A model generated the notes under the pieces. It did no database searches. It saw only the letters and a list, made by a program, of their open reading frames with translations, and was not told where the DNA came from. The translations under genes and the position numbers were made by a program. A DNA stretch of 40,944 nt from Oceanispirochaeta sp. M1 (GTDB lineage Bacteria > Spirochaetota > Spirochaetia > DSM-2461), in NCBI RefSeq assembly GCF_003346715.1, contig NZ_QQPQ01000042.1, positions 1-40,944 on the forward strand, in the 5' to 3' direction. Shown in pieces: positions 18,166 through 26,448 of this stretch; positions within the stretch are counted from its first letter, which is position 1, and the number at the start of each line of letters is the position of its first letter.

Positions 18166-18890
18166 AAGTATCAGCAAAATACGCCGCCCTGATATTATCA
18201 CTTTTATTTGTTCTGGGAATAGGATTTACAATGATCAATGGTTACTGGCAGACCGAGAGTTCCAAGACACCAGTCAAGCTGGCTGCTGGGGATGCCGCCG
18301 GGGAATATGATCCTGCAGATATCAGGGGGTCATACTCTCTACAGGATGTGGAGAATGCCTTTGAAATACCTGTCGAAATCCTTGCAAGAGCCTTTGGAAT
18401 CTCAGATATGGAGAACCCTGGAGATCTGAGGATTAAAGAGTTTGAGGAGAGCTTCGGTCTTATCGACGGCAGGGAAGTGGGGACAGACAGTATGAGGTAT
18501 TTTGTAGCCCTCTATCTGGACAGGCCTTTCACACCCGGTGAAGACACGGCTCTTCCTCAGCCCGCATATAATATTCTGAAGAAAGAGCTGGGCCTTGATC
18601 CTGATATCCTGGATGGCCTTATGGAGTCTGTTGTCTCTCTTTCTTCTGTTCATATGCCTGAGGGCGGAGAAGAGGGGCCCGAGGATCATGACATGCTCCT
18701 TGAGATCAGGGGAAAGACTCTTTTTTCCGAGGTTCTTGATTCAGGAATTACAGAAGAGCAGATTGTTGATGCATTGGGGGGTGTCCCCATGGGTCCAAGG
18801 AATATGACTGTCCGGGATTACTGCTCTGAACAGGGGATAGAATTTTCATCTGTCAAAGCTGCTATCCAGTCTCTTCTTGATAATGCTTGA
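18162..18890 (+). CDS. Membrane-anchored helical protein, partner of the NapH-like ferredoxin
   Basis: 242 residues: an N-terminal signal anchor (about 7-27), a short linker and a helical extracytoplasmic region. That region has three similar units built on a helix-turn-helix-like pattern: SYSLQDVENAFEIPVEILARAFG (about 57-79), a related stretch ending ELGLDPDILDGLM, and a C-terminal one with DSGITEEQIVDALGG and CSEQGIEFSSVKAAIQSLL. I recall similar modules beside 4Fe-4S membrane proteins in anaerobes but know no function. It has no cofactor-binding cysteine motif. It is translationally coupled to the upstream gene (ATGA), so it probably acts with it at the membrane. Confidence 0.6.
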   Translation: MKVSAKYAALILSLLFVLGIGFTMINGYWQTESSKTPVKLAAGDAAGEYDPADIRGSYSLQDVENAFEIPVEILARAFGISDMENPGDLRIKEFEESFGLIDGREVGTDSMRYFVALYLDRPFTPGEDTALPQPAYNILKKELGLDPDILDGLMESVVSLSSVHMPEGGEEGPEDHDMLLEIRGKTLFSEVLDSGITEEQIVDALGGVPMGPRNMTVRDYCSEQGIEFSSVKAAIQSLLDNA

Positions 18891-18906
18891 CGACGACTGA
18901 TGACTC

Positions 18907-18935
18907 TTGACAAAAAAATCAGCCCTGATTATGGT
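18907..18935 (+). promoter_or_regulatory. Sigma-70 promoter of the riboflavin operon
   Basis: TTGACA at 18907-18912, a 17-bp spacer and TATGGT at 18930-18935. Transcription would begin about 8 bp before the FMN riboswitch. Confidence 0.8.
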
Positions 18936-18949
18936 AAGACAAAATTAAT

Positions 18950-19072
18950 TCTTCGGGGCAGGGTGAGCTGAGATGCAATTCCCTACCGGCGGTTAAAGCC
19001 CGCGAGTCAGATTTATCTGATTGAATTGGTGAGATTCCAATGCCGACGGTATAGTCCGGACGTGAGAAGATG
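18950..19072 (+). ncRNA. FMN riboswitch (RFN element)
   Basis: The conserved RFN blocks appear in order: CTTCGGGGCAGGGTG, ATTCCCTACCGGCGGT, AGCCCGCGAG, a variable arm (CAGATTTATCTG), GGTGAGATTCCAATGCCGACGGT, and AGTCCGGACGTGAGAAG closing the P1 helix with CTTC/GAAG. It binds FMN and controls the riboflavin genes downstream. A terminator follows 19 nt later, indicating transcriptional attenuation. Confidence 0.96.
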
Positions 19073-19090
19073 TTGTTAGAGTGGATTGCC

Positions 19091-19127
19091 ATGCCCCGGT
19101 CAGTTTTCTGTCCGGGGCATTTTTTTA
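19091..19127 (+). terminator. Riboswitch-controlled intrinsic terminator
   Basis: ATGCCCCGG and CCGGGGCAT form a strong stem around TCAGTTTTCTGT, followed by seven T residues. It sits immediately after the FMN aptamer and should form when FMN is bound. Confidence 0.92.
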
Positions 19128-19152
19128 TTTTCAGACGCTTTGTTTTATTTTT

Positions 19153-19243
19153 GTTTCATTGGGGGGATTCTCCCGGTGAAACTACGGGGCTCTGGTGGAT
19201 AAGAATAGGTCTATACTCTGCACTTCCTTTTAACAGAGCCCCG
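19153..19243 (+). promoter_or_regulatory. Two additional stem-loops between the riboswitch terminator and ribD
   Basis: GTTTCA (19153-19158) pairs with TGAAAC (19177-19182), with a GGGA/TCCC inner helix. CGGGGCTCTG (19185-19194) pairs perfectly with CAGAGCCCCG (19234-19243) across 39 nt. The second helix ends 4 nt before the GGGAG ribosome-binding site of ribD. It could affect translation or stability, or be a relic. I recognise no known RNA family. Confidence 0.45.
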
Positions 19244-19283
19244 ATAAGGGAGAGATGCTCTGTACAATCAAGATGAAAAGTTT

Positions 19284-20264
19284 ATGAAAAGAGCTCTGTA
19301 CTTATCGGAACAGCTGCAGAATACGGTTCTGCCGAATCCGATGGTGGGAGCAGTCATTGTCCGTGACGGGAAGGTCCTGGGCGAGGGACTGCATGAGAAC
19401 TACGGCGGTAAACATGCCGAAGAGAATGCACTGATTCATTGCCGTATAAATGGCTATGATCCGGCTGAATCTGAGATGTATGTCACTCTGGAGCCATGCA
19501 GTTTCAGCAATGCAGGCAAGCATAACGGACCCTGTACCGAAAAAATCATTGCTGCCGGAATTAAGACGGTGGTCATTGCCAGGGCCGATCCGAACCCTCT
19601 CGTCAGAGGCGCAGGGATCAGGGCTCTTCGGGATGCAGGTATCGCTGTGGAATGGGCTGTGCTGGAAGAAGAGGCGGCCCGTTTAAACAGGATTTATGAA
19701 GTCCTTATTCAGAATAAAAGACCCTATATTCACCTCAAGGCGGCAATTACCATGGATGGTTTTATTGCGGCTGCAGACAACAGTTCAAAATGGATCAGTG
19801 GTCCGGAATCCCGCAAGAGGGTCATGGAATTCCGCAGAGAGTCGGATGCAGTCCTGGTGGGGAGAAGAACATTCGAAATAGATAGTCCTTCTCTCTCTGT
19901 CCATGATGAGGATGGGCAGGATCTACCTGGACCACAGCCCGAAAAAATTGTGATCTCAAGAAATGAAAACCCTGAACAATCTCTGGAGGAATTCCTGCTT
20001 ACCCTCAGGCAGCGCGGGCTGTTCCGTATCCTGGTGGAAGGGGGCCGTGAGGTCTTCAACTCCTTTCTGAAAGCCGGGTACTGGGACAGACTCACAGTTT
20101 TTCAGACTCCCGATCTTCTGGGAAGGGGTGTTCCGTTCTGTGGAGACCTGGGTATCAGCGGAATAGACGGGAAGATGGTTCTTGAGGACAGAGAAACAAG
20201 AATTTCAGGCCGTGATATTGAGATAGACGGATACAGGGAGGGATTCAGATGTTTACGGGTTTGA
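19284..20264 (+). CDS. ribD: Bifunctional pyrimidine deaminase/reductase RibD
   Basis: About 326 residues. The deaminase domain has HAEENAL (H44, E46) and EPC...C (C72, C84) as zinc ligands; the spacing C-x11-C is three longer than the common C-x8-C. The reductase domain starts near residue 150 (HLKAAITMDGFIA) and includes SGPESR and LVEGGREVFNSFL. It performs deamination and reduction of the GTP-derived pyrimidine. The ATG at 19284 has no good ribosome-binding site. GGGAG at 19248-19252 is ideally placed for an in-frame CTG at 19260, which would restore the family N-terminus (YNQDEKFMKRAL). A 10-codon reading frame (19255-19287) ending in ATGA over this ATG is the alternative. It overlaps ribE by 16 nt. 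Confidence 0.93.
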   Translation: MKRALYLSEQLQNTVLPNPMVGAVIVRDGKVLGEGLHENYGGKHAEENALIHCRINGYDPAESEMYVTLEPCSFSNAGKHNGPCTEKIIAAGIKTVVIARADPNPLVRGAGIRALRDAGIAVEWAVLEEEAARLNRIYEVLIQNKRPYIHLKAAITMDGFIAAADNSSKWISGPESRKRVMEFRRESDAVLVGRRTFEIDSPSLSVHDEDGQDLPGPQPEKIVISRNENPEQSLEEFLLTLRQRGLFRILVEGGREVFNSFLKAGYWDRLTVFQTPDLLGRGVPFCGDLGISGIDGKMVLEDRETRISGRDIEIDGYREGFRCLRV

Positions 20265-20881
20265 TTCGTTGTATCGGCGAAGTAAAGAGCATTCGTGACG
20301 GCAGAGAGTCCAGAGTTCTGTGGATAACGCACAGCTTTCCCGATATTCCGCTGCAGGGAGCCTCCATTGCCGTACAGGGTGTCTGTCTCACAGTGCTGGA
20401 GGGAGCTGATAAATCTCAGTTCACTGTGGAGTGCCACCATGTAACTCTGAAGAAGAGTAATCTGCAGTACTGCCGCCCGGGAGATAGAGTTCATCTGGAA
20501 CCTGCAATGACTCTGGCCAGTGCCGTAGACGGCCATCTGGTTCAGGGGCATGTGAGTGCAATGGCTGCCGTTAAGGGAAATAAGCCGGTTGGACGGGGTA
20601 GAACTTTGACCCTGGAACTGCCCGGCAAAGTCCGCCGGGAGATATGCCGTGAAGGATCAGTGGCCCTGAATGGAGTCAGTCTGACAATCGCCTCTCTGGA
20701 TTCGACCAGCTTTTCAATTCAGCTTATCGGTGAAACCTTAAGATCCACTTGTCTGGCCGGTCTAAAGATAAGTGAAAAAGTCAATGTGGAAGGGGATCTG
20801 CTTTTACGTCAAAGGGCACAGATATCCGTAGTAAATAAAGGAATAACAGAGCAGAAACTTCTGCAATGGGGATATGTATGA
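20249..20881 (+). CDS. ribE: Riboflavin synthase, alpha subunit
   Basis: 210 residues made of two tandem lumazine-binding domains. The hallmark N-terminus is MFTGLIRCIGEV. Domain one contains GASIAVQGVCLTV and VDGHLVQGHVSA; domain two contains GSVALNGVSLTIASL and IGETLRSTCL. It dismutates two 6,7-dimethyl-8-ribityllumazine molecules to riboflavin and the pyrimidine. GGAGGG inside the end of ribD serves as ribosome-binding site. It is the second gene of the FMN-controlled operon and its end overlaps ribBA by 4 nt. Confidence 0.95.
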   Translation: MFTGLIRCIGEVKSIRDGRESRVLWITHSFPDIPLQGASIAVQGVCLTVLEGADKSQFTVECHHVTLKKSNLQYCRPGDRVHLEPAMTLASAVDGHLVQGHVSAMAAVKGNKPVGRGRTLTLELPGKVRREICREGSVALNGVSLTIASLDSTSFSIQLIGETLRSTCLAGLKISEKVNVEGDLLLRQRAQISVVNKGITEQKLLQWGYV

Positions 20882-22077
20882 AAATAACAGTCGAAGAGGC
20901 AGCAAAGATAATAAGGGGGGGAGGCATGGTCATTGTTACTGATCATGAGGACCGTGAGAATGAGGGGGATCTGGTGGGATCAGCAGCTTTTGCCGGACCG
21001 GAGATGATAAATTTTATGGCGCGCAATGCACGAGGACTTATCTGCTGTGCTCTGGATCAGGAACACTGCGATAAGGCAGGACTGAAGCTGATGTCTTCGG
21101 GAGGGCCCGAGGCCATGCATGGAACCCGTTTCTGTACTCCCATAGATGCCATCGAAAACTGCAGTACCGGAATTTCAGCTTTTGACAGATCAACCACTCT
21201 GCTGAGACTCTGCGCGGAGGATTGTCGACCTGAAGACTTTGCACGTCCCGGTCATATGTTTCCCATTCTGGAAGCTGAGGGTGGTCTGGCTGCCCGTCAG
21301 GGGCATACGGAAGCCTCCATATATCTTATGAGACAGGCCGGGGTTCAGGCAGCTTCTGTTATCTGCGAGATGATGGATGATGACGGAGAAATGGTACGGG
21401 GAACAAGGATCGAGGATCTGGCCCGTGAGTGGGATATGGGCGTTCTGTCTGTAGCAGATCTTGTGGAACATGAGAGAAGAAAATCCGATAAAGCTGTGAT
21501 TATCCCTACGGAGTATGGAAATTTCCAGATGGAATTTATTGAAAATCGGGAGTCAGACAGCCTGAAGGGATGTGAATCAGAAGAGGATCATTTCTGCCTT
21601 CTTATGGAAAAGGAAGAGATCCCTGTACCCCTTGTGAGAATACACTCTGAGTGTCTGACGGGAGATCTTTTTGGCTCAAAACGCTGTGACTGCGGTACAC
21701 AGCTGGATGAGTCTCTCCGGCAGATCAATTCGGAAGGACATGGATATCTTATCTATCTACGCCAGGAGGGGAGGGGTATCGGTCTCAGAGCCAAAATGAA
21801 GGCCTACCGCCTTCAGGACGAGGGCATGGATACTCTGGATGCCAACCTTCATTTGGGGTATCCCGCAGATGATCGGGATTATGCCGGGGCTGCCTCCTTT
21901 CTGAAGAGCAGAGGGATTCAGAAGATAAGACTGCTTACAAATAATCCTGATAAAATTCATCAGCTTGAAGAAGCTGGTATCCAGGTGGAACGGGTCCCTC
22001 TTGTGGTGGAAGCCGGAGAAGAGAACAGAAAGTACATTGAAACAAAACAGCATCGAATGGGACACCTGTCTGCATAA
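20878..22077 (+). CDS. ribBA: Bifunctional DHBP synthase / GTP cyclohydrolase II
   Basis: About 399 residues, the normal size. The RibB half has VTDHEDRENEGDLV (acidic, metal-binding), MARNARGLICCAL and ARPGHMFPI with RQGHTEAS. The RibA half has VRIHSECLTGDLFGSKRCDCG (three zinc cysteines) and YLRQEGRGIGL. It makes 3,4-dihydroxy-2-butanone 4-phosphate from ribulose 5-phosphate and opens GTP to the pyrimidine precursor, supplying both branches. The ATG at 20878 forms an ATGA overlap with ribE; an in-frame ATG at 20866 would add four residues. Confidence 0.95.
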   Translation: MKITVEEAAKIIRGGGMVIVTDHEDRENEGDLVGSAAFAGPEMINFMARNARGLICCALDQEHCDKAGLKLMSSGGPEAMHGTRFCTPIDAIENCSTGISAFDRSTTLLRLCAEDCRPEDFARPGHMFPILEAEGGLAARQGHTEASIYLMRQAGVQAASVICEMMDDDGEMVRGTRIEDLAREWDMGVLSVADLVEHERRKSDKAVIIPTEYGNFQMEFIENRESDSLKGCESEEDHFCLLMEKEEIPVPLVRIHSECLTGDLFGSKRCDCGTQLDESLRQINSEGHGYLIYLRQEGRGIGLRAKMKAYRLQDEGMDTLDANLHLGYPADDRDYAGAASFLKSRGIQKIRLLTNNPDKIHQLEEAGIQVERVPLVVEAGEENRKYIETKQHRMGHLSA

Positions 22078-22113
22078 ATCAAAGAGATAAGAAATAAATA
22101 GGAGAATCAGACA

Positions 22114-22587
22114 ATGAAAGATAACAGAGTTCGAGAAGGACAACTTAGAGGAGATGGGTATAGCTTCACCCTTGTGGTGAGCCGTTTCAATGACATCATT
22201 ACGTCCAGGCTGGAAGAGGGTGCGAAAGACTGCCTTTATCGGCATGGAGTGAATGAATCAGAGATAAAGATAATACGTGTCCCCGGAGCTTTTGAAATTC
22301 CTCTGGCAGCCTCATGGGCAGCAGCCGAAAAGCCGAATGCCGTGATCTGCCTGGGAGCGGTAATCAGAGGGGGGACTCCTCATTTTGACTATGTGAGTTC
22401 TGAAGTTTCCAAGGGAGTTGCTTCAGTATCACTGGAATCATCCATTCCCGTCAGTTTTGGAGTTCTTACCTGCGATACCCTGGAGCAGGCCCTTGAGAGA
22501 GCCGGCAGTAAGGCAGGTAATAAAGGCTGGGAGGCCGCCATAACAGCATTGGAAATGGCAGACCTCCGTAATAGTTTTAATCAGTAA
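22114..22587 (+). CDS. ribH: 6,7-dimethyl-8-ribityllumazine synthase
   Basis: 157 residues of lumazine synthase. [44 protein letters not shown] (with the catalytic histidine) and VPVSFGVLT-like [20 protein letters not shown] are the family motifs; the C-terminus [15 protein letters not shown] is also typical. It condenses the butanone phosphate with the ribityl pyrimidine; subunits assemble as pentamers or capsids. AGGAGA precedes the start. It is the last gene of the riboflavin operon and ends 6 bp from the convergent phosphorylase gene. Confidence 0.96.
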   Translation: MKDNRVREGQLRGDGYSFTLVVSRFNDIITSRLEEGAKDCLYRHGVNESEIKIIRVPGAFEIPLAASWAAAEKPNAVICLGAVIRGGTPHFDYVSSEVSKGVASVSLESSIPVSFGVLTCDTLEQALERAGSKAGNKGWEAAITALEMADLRNSFNQ

Positions 22588-22593
22588 GATTTC

Positions 22594-25032
22594 TCAACCC
22601 AGGGTGACAACGACGTCCCATTCTTCCTTAGCTTCTTTAAGGGGCAGGATGTTTCCGTCGATCTTCTCTCCGTTGACTGTGATAGATTTTACTCCGGAGC
22701 TCAGACCTTCAGGGTTGCGTACAATAATATTGTAGCAGTTTCCTCTGAAGGTTCTGGATGCTCTGAACTCAGGCCAGTCTGAAGGGATACAGGGATTTAC
22801 TTCCAGACCCTTAAGCTGAGGACGTATTCCCAGTATCCACTGACTGACAACAACAAAATTCCAGCTGGCAGTACCTGTGAGCCATGAGTTCTTGGCTTCA
22901 CCGTGGTTTACCGCATCCCTTCCGGCAATCATCTGAGAGTAGACATAGGGTTCTGTTCTGTGAACATCACTGATATCTTCCCTGAATGCAGGACAGATTC
23001 TACTGTAGTAGTCAAATACCTTATTTCCGTTACCTTCCATGGCTTCACCGATCATGACCCAGGGGTTGTTATGGCAGAAAATGCCAGCATTTTCCTTGTA
23101 TCCGGGGGGATAGGAGGATACTTCACCCAGCTCTACATGATATTCCTTATAGGCAGGCTGGAGGATCATGATTCCGTGATCTGTAGCCAGTTTCTCCTCA
23201 ACAGAATCTAGAGCTTTTCTGGGCCATCCCTTGTTCTCACCGATACGGGCCATGGAACAGAATCCCTGACTCTCGATAAATATCTGACCGTCTTCACACT
23301 CTTTGCTTCCAATTTTATTACCAAGGGCATCATAGGCTCTCAGGTACCACTCTCCGTCCCAGCCGGCTTTTTCTACAGCCTTGTCCATCTTTTTAACAGC
23401 GGATAGGGCTCCAGCGGCTTTATCTTTTTTTCCCATTGTTTCCAGGAGTTCGGCATATTCCTTACCGATGTAGGAGAACATACCGGCAATCATCAATGAT
23501 TCGGCTGTATCACCCTTCTTGTTTGTGGTTGTCTGGAAGGAGTCATCGGGGTTCGTGGAGAAGCAGTTCAGATTCAGACAATCGTTCCAGTCGGCTCTGC
23601 CGATCAGGGGCAGTCCGTGGGGACCAAGGTTATTCTGTGTAAAACTGAAGGAGCGCTCCAGGTGGGTGGCAATGGTTTCGGGTACATCGGGAATATCATC
23701 AAAGGCTACTTTCTCATGGAGAATGGAGAAATCTCCGGTCTCTTTTATATAACGGCTGATTCCCATGATAAGCCACAGGGGATCATCATTGAAGTCTCCA
23801 CCCACATCTGCATTACCCTTTTTTGTGAGGGGCTGAAACTGGTGATAGGCGCTTCCGTCAGAGAACTGTGTGGATGCAACATCAAGGAGTCTGATTTTTA
23901 CTCTTTCCGGGAACTGGTGAACACAGCCGAGCATATCCTGACTTGTGTCTCTGAACCCGATACCCCTTCCGATTCCTGATTCAAAATAGGAGGCGGAGCG
24001 GGCCATGTTGTAGGTGACTGTACACTGATACTGATTCCAGATATTTACCATTCTGTTTACTTTTTCATCGGGTGTGGAAACGGTAAAACGGGAGAGAAGT
24101 TCCTGCCAGTGAGTCTTAAGTTCAGCCAGTGCTTCATCAAAAGCCCTAACTGTTCCATATTTTGTCTGCTCTTTTTCGGCGGGTTTTCTGTTTATCTTTC
24201 CGGGAGATTCCCATTTATCTTCGGGATCAACTTCGGTGTAACCAAGGAGAAATACCAGAGCCTTCTCCTCTCCCGCCTTCAGGGTAATATCAAAACGGTG
24301 TGAGGCAACAGGGGACCATCCGGAGGCCATTGAATCTCCGCTGGTACCCTTCATGACCTGCTGGGGAGCCTCATAGCTGTTATAGAGACCCGTAAAGGTC
24401 TCTCTGTCTGTGTCGAAGCCCTGGGGAGTTTCACTGGCGTGGTACCAGGCGTAGTGATCTCTTCTCTCTCTATACTCTGTCTTGTGATAAATCGAAGCTC
24501 CATGAACTTCAACTTCACCGGTACTGAAGTTTCTCTGAAAGTTTGTCTGGTCGTCCCAGGCATTCCAGAGACAGAATTCCATAAAGGAGTAGAGCTGAAA
24601 AGTTTTATCTTCTGTTCCTTTATTCCGGATTACAACTTTCTGCATCTCCAGATTGCTCTCATCAATAGGTACAAGAAAGGTCGTCTCTGTTTCCAGTCCG
24701 TTTTTTGAACCGGTTATTCTGGAGTAGCCCAGACCGTGACGGCACTCATAGCTGTCCAGTTCGGTTTTGCTGGGTTTCCAGCCGGGATTCCAGACGGATT
24801 CTCCATCGTTGATATAAAAATAACGTCCGCCTGTATCCACTGGGACATTGTTATAACGGTAGCGGGTCAGTCTTCTTAGACGTGCATCTCTGTAAAAACT
24901 GTATCCTCCGGCTGTATTTGAAACCAGGGAAAAAAAGTTATGACTTCCAAGATAGTTGATCCAGGGGTAGGGGGTAGCCGCTTCATTTATGACATATTCT
25001 CTGTTGTGATCGTCAAAAAAACCGTATTTCAT
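22594..25032 (-). CDS. cbpA: Cellobiose phosphorylase (GH94)
   Basis: 812 residues, the size of clostridial cellobiose phosphorylase, which it resembles throughout from memory ([68 protein letters not shown]). RADWNDC at 479-485 contains the catalytic Asp region of GH94, and [13 protein letters not shown] and CHNNPWV are further signatures. It splits cellobiose with phosphate to glucose 1-phosphate and glucose in the cytoplasm, saving ATP. There is no signal peptide. AAGGAG precedes the start. Its promoter is covered by the 39-bp palindrome and it faces a ROK regulator, so repression relieved by a beta-glucoside is likely. Other GH94 specificities are less likely but possible. Confidence 0.92.
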   Translation of the reverse strand: MKYGFFDDHNREYVINEAATPYPWINYLGSHNFFSLVSNTAGGYSFYRDARLRRLTRYRYNNVPVDTGGRYFYINDGESVWNPGWKPSKTELDSYECRHGLGYSRITGSKNGLETETTFLVPIDESNLEMQKVVIRNKGTEDKTFQLYSFMEFCLWNAWDDQTNFQRNFSTGEVEVHGASIYHKTEYRERRDHYAWYHASETPQGFDTDRETFTGLYNSYEAPQQVMKGTSGDSMASGWSPVASHRFDITLKAGEEKALVFLLGYTEVDPEDKWESPGKINRKPAEKEQTKYGTVRAFDEALAELKTHWQELLSRFTVSTPDEKVNRMVNIWNQYQCTVTYNMARSASYFESGIGRGIGFRDTSQDMLGCVHQFPERVKIRLLDVASTQFSDGSAYHQFQPLTKKGNADVGGDFNDDPLWLIMGISRYIKETGDFSILHEKVAFDDIPDVPETIATHLERSFSFTQNNLGPHGLPLIGRADWNDCLNLNCFSTNPDDSFQTTTNKKGDTAESLMIAGMFSYIGKEYAELLETMGKKDKAAGALSAVKKMDKAVEKAGWDGEWYLRAYDALGNKIGSKECEDGQIFIESQGFCSMARIGENKGWPRKALDSVEEKLATDHGIMILQPAYKEYHVELGEVSSYPPGYKENAGIFCHNNPWVMIGEAMEGNGNKVFDYYSRICPAFREDISDVHRTEPYVYSQMIAGRDAVNHGEAKNSWLTGTASWNFVVVSQWILGIRPQLKGLEVNPCIPSDWPEFRASRTFRGNCYNIIVRNPEGLSSGVKSITVNGEKIDGNILPLKEAKEEWDVVVTLG

Positions 25033-25100
25033 CGGGTTTTCTCCTTATAGGTTCCGGGAGGGGGGTGAAAACTTTCATTTTATGAGGGCCCGGAAGTTTA

Positions 25101-25139
25101 TATCGTTGGTATGTTTGAGTCTCAAACATACCAACGATA
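25101..25139. promoter_or_regulatory. 39-bp perfect palindrome, operator of the cellobiose phosphorylase gene
   Basis: Arms of 19 bp, TATCGTTGGTATGTTTGAG at 25101-25119 and its exact reverse complement at 25121-25139, flank one central base. It overlaps the -10 box of the leftward promoter and covers its start point. It is the likely binding site of the adjacent ROK protein. Confidence 0.88.
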
Positions 25140-25165
25140 ATTACATGAGGACCGGGGAAAGTCAA
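25137..25165 (-). promoter_or_regulatory. Promoter of cellobiose phosphorylase
   Basis: On the minus strand, TTGACT (25165-25160), a 17-bp spacer and AATTAT (25142-25137). The -10 box overlaps the edge of the large palindrome, a classical repressor arrangement. Confidence 0.65.
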
Positions 25166-25181
25166 GCTCAATAGAGGCAAA

Positions 25182-25210
25182 TTGACAGCAAGGCCTACTG
25201 CTTCTACAAT
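25182..25210 (+). promoter_or_regulatory. Sigma-70 promoter of the ROK regulator gene
   Basis: TTGACA (25182-25187), a 17-bp spacer and TACAAT (25205-25210), a near-consensus promoter. The start point near 25217-25219 leaves a leader of about 5-7 nt before the ATG at 25224. Confidence 0.8.
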
Positions 25211-25223
25211 CAATATTAGTATT

Positions 25224-26375
25224 ATGGCTACACAGAATCACATTAACAACATCAATATGTCCCGTGTTCTTCGCAGTATATGGCTGAATCGCGGCTGTTC
25301 CAGAGCGGATATGTGCCGTGAATTGGGACTTAATAAATCAACTGTAACAAAGAATGTTCAGATTCTTCTGGATCAGGGAATCGCCGAAGAGATCAGAGAA
25401 GGAGATTCTTCTCCCCTCGGCGGACGGCGGCCTGTTGCTCTGGGAATCCGTCAGGACTTCTGCTATATCATGGGATTGGAGATTCAGACCGAGTTTTACA
25501 GAGCAGTGATCTGTAATGCCAGAGGCGAAGTTGTCTTTACCCGGGCCAACAGGCTCAAGGAAGGGGAATCCTCTATTCTGGATCAGTTCAGGCACTCCAT
25601 TGATGAGCTCCGGTCTTTTATCAAGGAGTTCCAGGTTAGCGGAATAGCTCTCGGTGTGTCGGGGGTTGTAAATGCAGATGAGGGAATTATCCACCACTCC
25701 ATGTCTTTTGGTATTGAAGAACCCTTATCCTTTTCTGTTATCGCTTCGGAGATAGCCGGTATTCCTGTTATGGTCGAGAATGATGCAAACTGCTGCTGCT
25801 GGGGAGATCTGGCAGGCCAGCTGTCGGGGCGTGAGGAGAACAGTCTCTTTCTTCTTTCGGAATTCAGAGACCGGGATATTCATAAGCCCGGTCATCCCAG
25901 TCTCTCTGTGGGAATAGGCCTGGTTTTGCGAGGGCAGGTACACTACGGGAAAGATTATTCTGCGGGTGAGTTCACCTCTGCCCTGCGGGAGATGGGCCAT
26001 AACGGTCAGTTCTCACAGGACCCGGAGGAGCTGGGACTCCTCTGGCATGATAAGCATCAGGTTTTAAGAACTGTTACTGAGATAGGACGGAATATCGCCT
26101 TTCTTGTGAATACACTGAATCTGAGCCGAATTGTTATCGGTGGCGTACTTCAGCAGTACAGTGAGGATGTTAAAAAAATTCTGGGAGAGTGTATTGATGA
26201 TTCATGGCCTTATGATGACCATGTAAACTGTCAGATAGAGTTTTCATCAAAGGGTGATTTTACTGTTGCACACGGTGCCTGTGGTTATTATCTGGAGCAG
26301 GTTTTCGGACTTCCCGATGTTGAAAAGCCGGCTGCCAAGGGCTGGGAATTCATTCAGTCCCAACTGACTGTCTGA
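25224..26375 (+). CDS. ROK-family transcriptional repressor
   Basis: About 383 residues. A winged helix-turn-helix at the N-terminus (CRADMCRELGLNKSTVTKNVQ-like segment and GGRRPVALGI) is followed by a ROK/ASKHA sugar-kinase-like domain (GIALGVSGVVNADEGIIHH, VENDANCCCWGDLAGQ, GIGLVLRGQVHYG, SAGEF). The usual zinc motif C-x-C-G-x-x-G-C is absent, as in several XylR-type members. It probably binds the 39-bp palindrome and represses the divergent phosphorylase gene. A longer reading from a TTG at 25182 is excluded because that TTG is the -35 box. No ribosome-binding site precedes the ATG at 25224 or the later ATG at 25257, so the message may be leaderless. Confidence 0.85.
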   Translation: MATQNHINNINMSRVLRSIWLNRGCSRADMCRELGLNKSTVTKNVQILLDQGIAEEIREGDSSPLGGRRPVALGIRQDFCYIMGLEIQTEFYRAVICNARGEVVFTRANRLKEGESSILDQFRHSIDELRSFIKEFQVSGIALGVSGVVNADEGIIHHSMSFGIEEPLSFSVIASEIAGIPVMVENDANCCCWGDLAGQLSGREENSLFLLSEFRDRDIHKPGHPSLSVGIGLVLRGQVHYGKDYSAGEFTSALREMGHNGQFSQDPEELGLLWHDKHQVLRTVTEIGRNIAFLVNTLNLSRIVIGGVLQQYSEDVKKILGECIDDSWPYDDHVNCQIEFSSKGDFTVAHGACGYYLEQVFGLPDVEKPAAKGWEFIQSQLTV

Positions 26376-26448
26376 AATCATAGCAGTTTTTCAGATGGAT
26401 TCTATAAGTAAATTTTATCCCTCCTCCTGCCGATAGGAATCTTCATAT

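Noticed and set aside
19070-19276. 68-codon reading frame across the end of the FMN riboswitch and terminator
   Set aside because: It lies over the aptamer's last bases and the terminator hairpin, has an unlikely composition and no ribosome-binding site.
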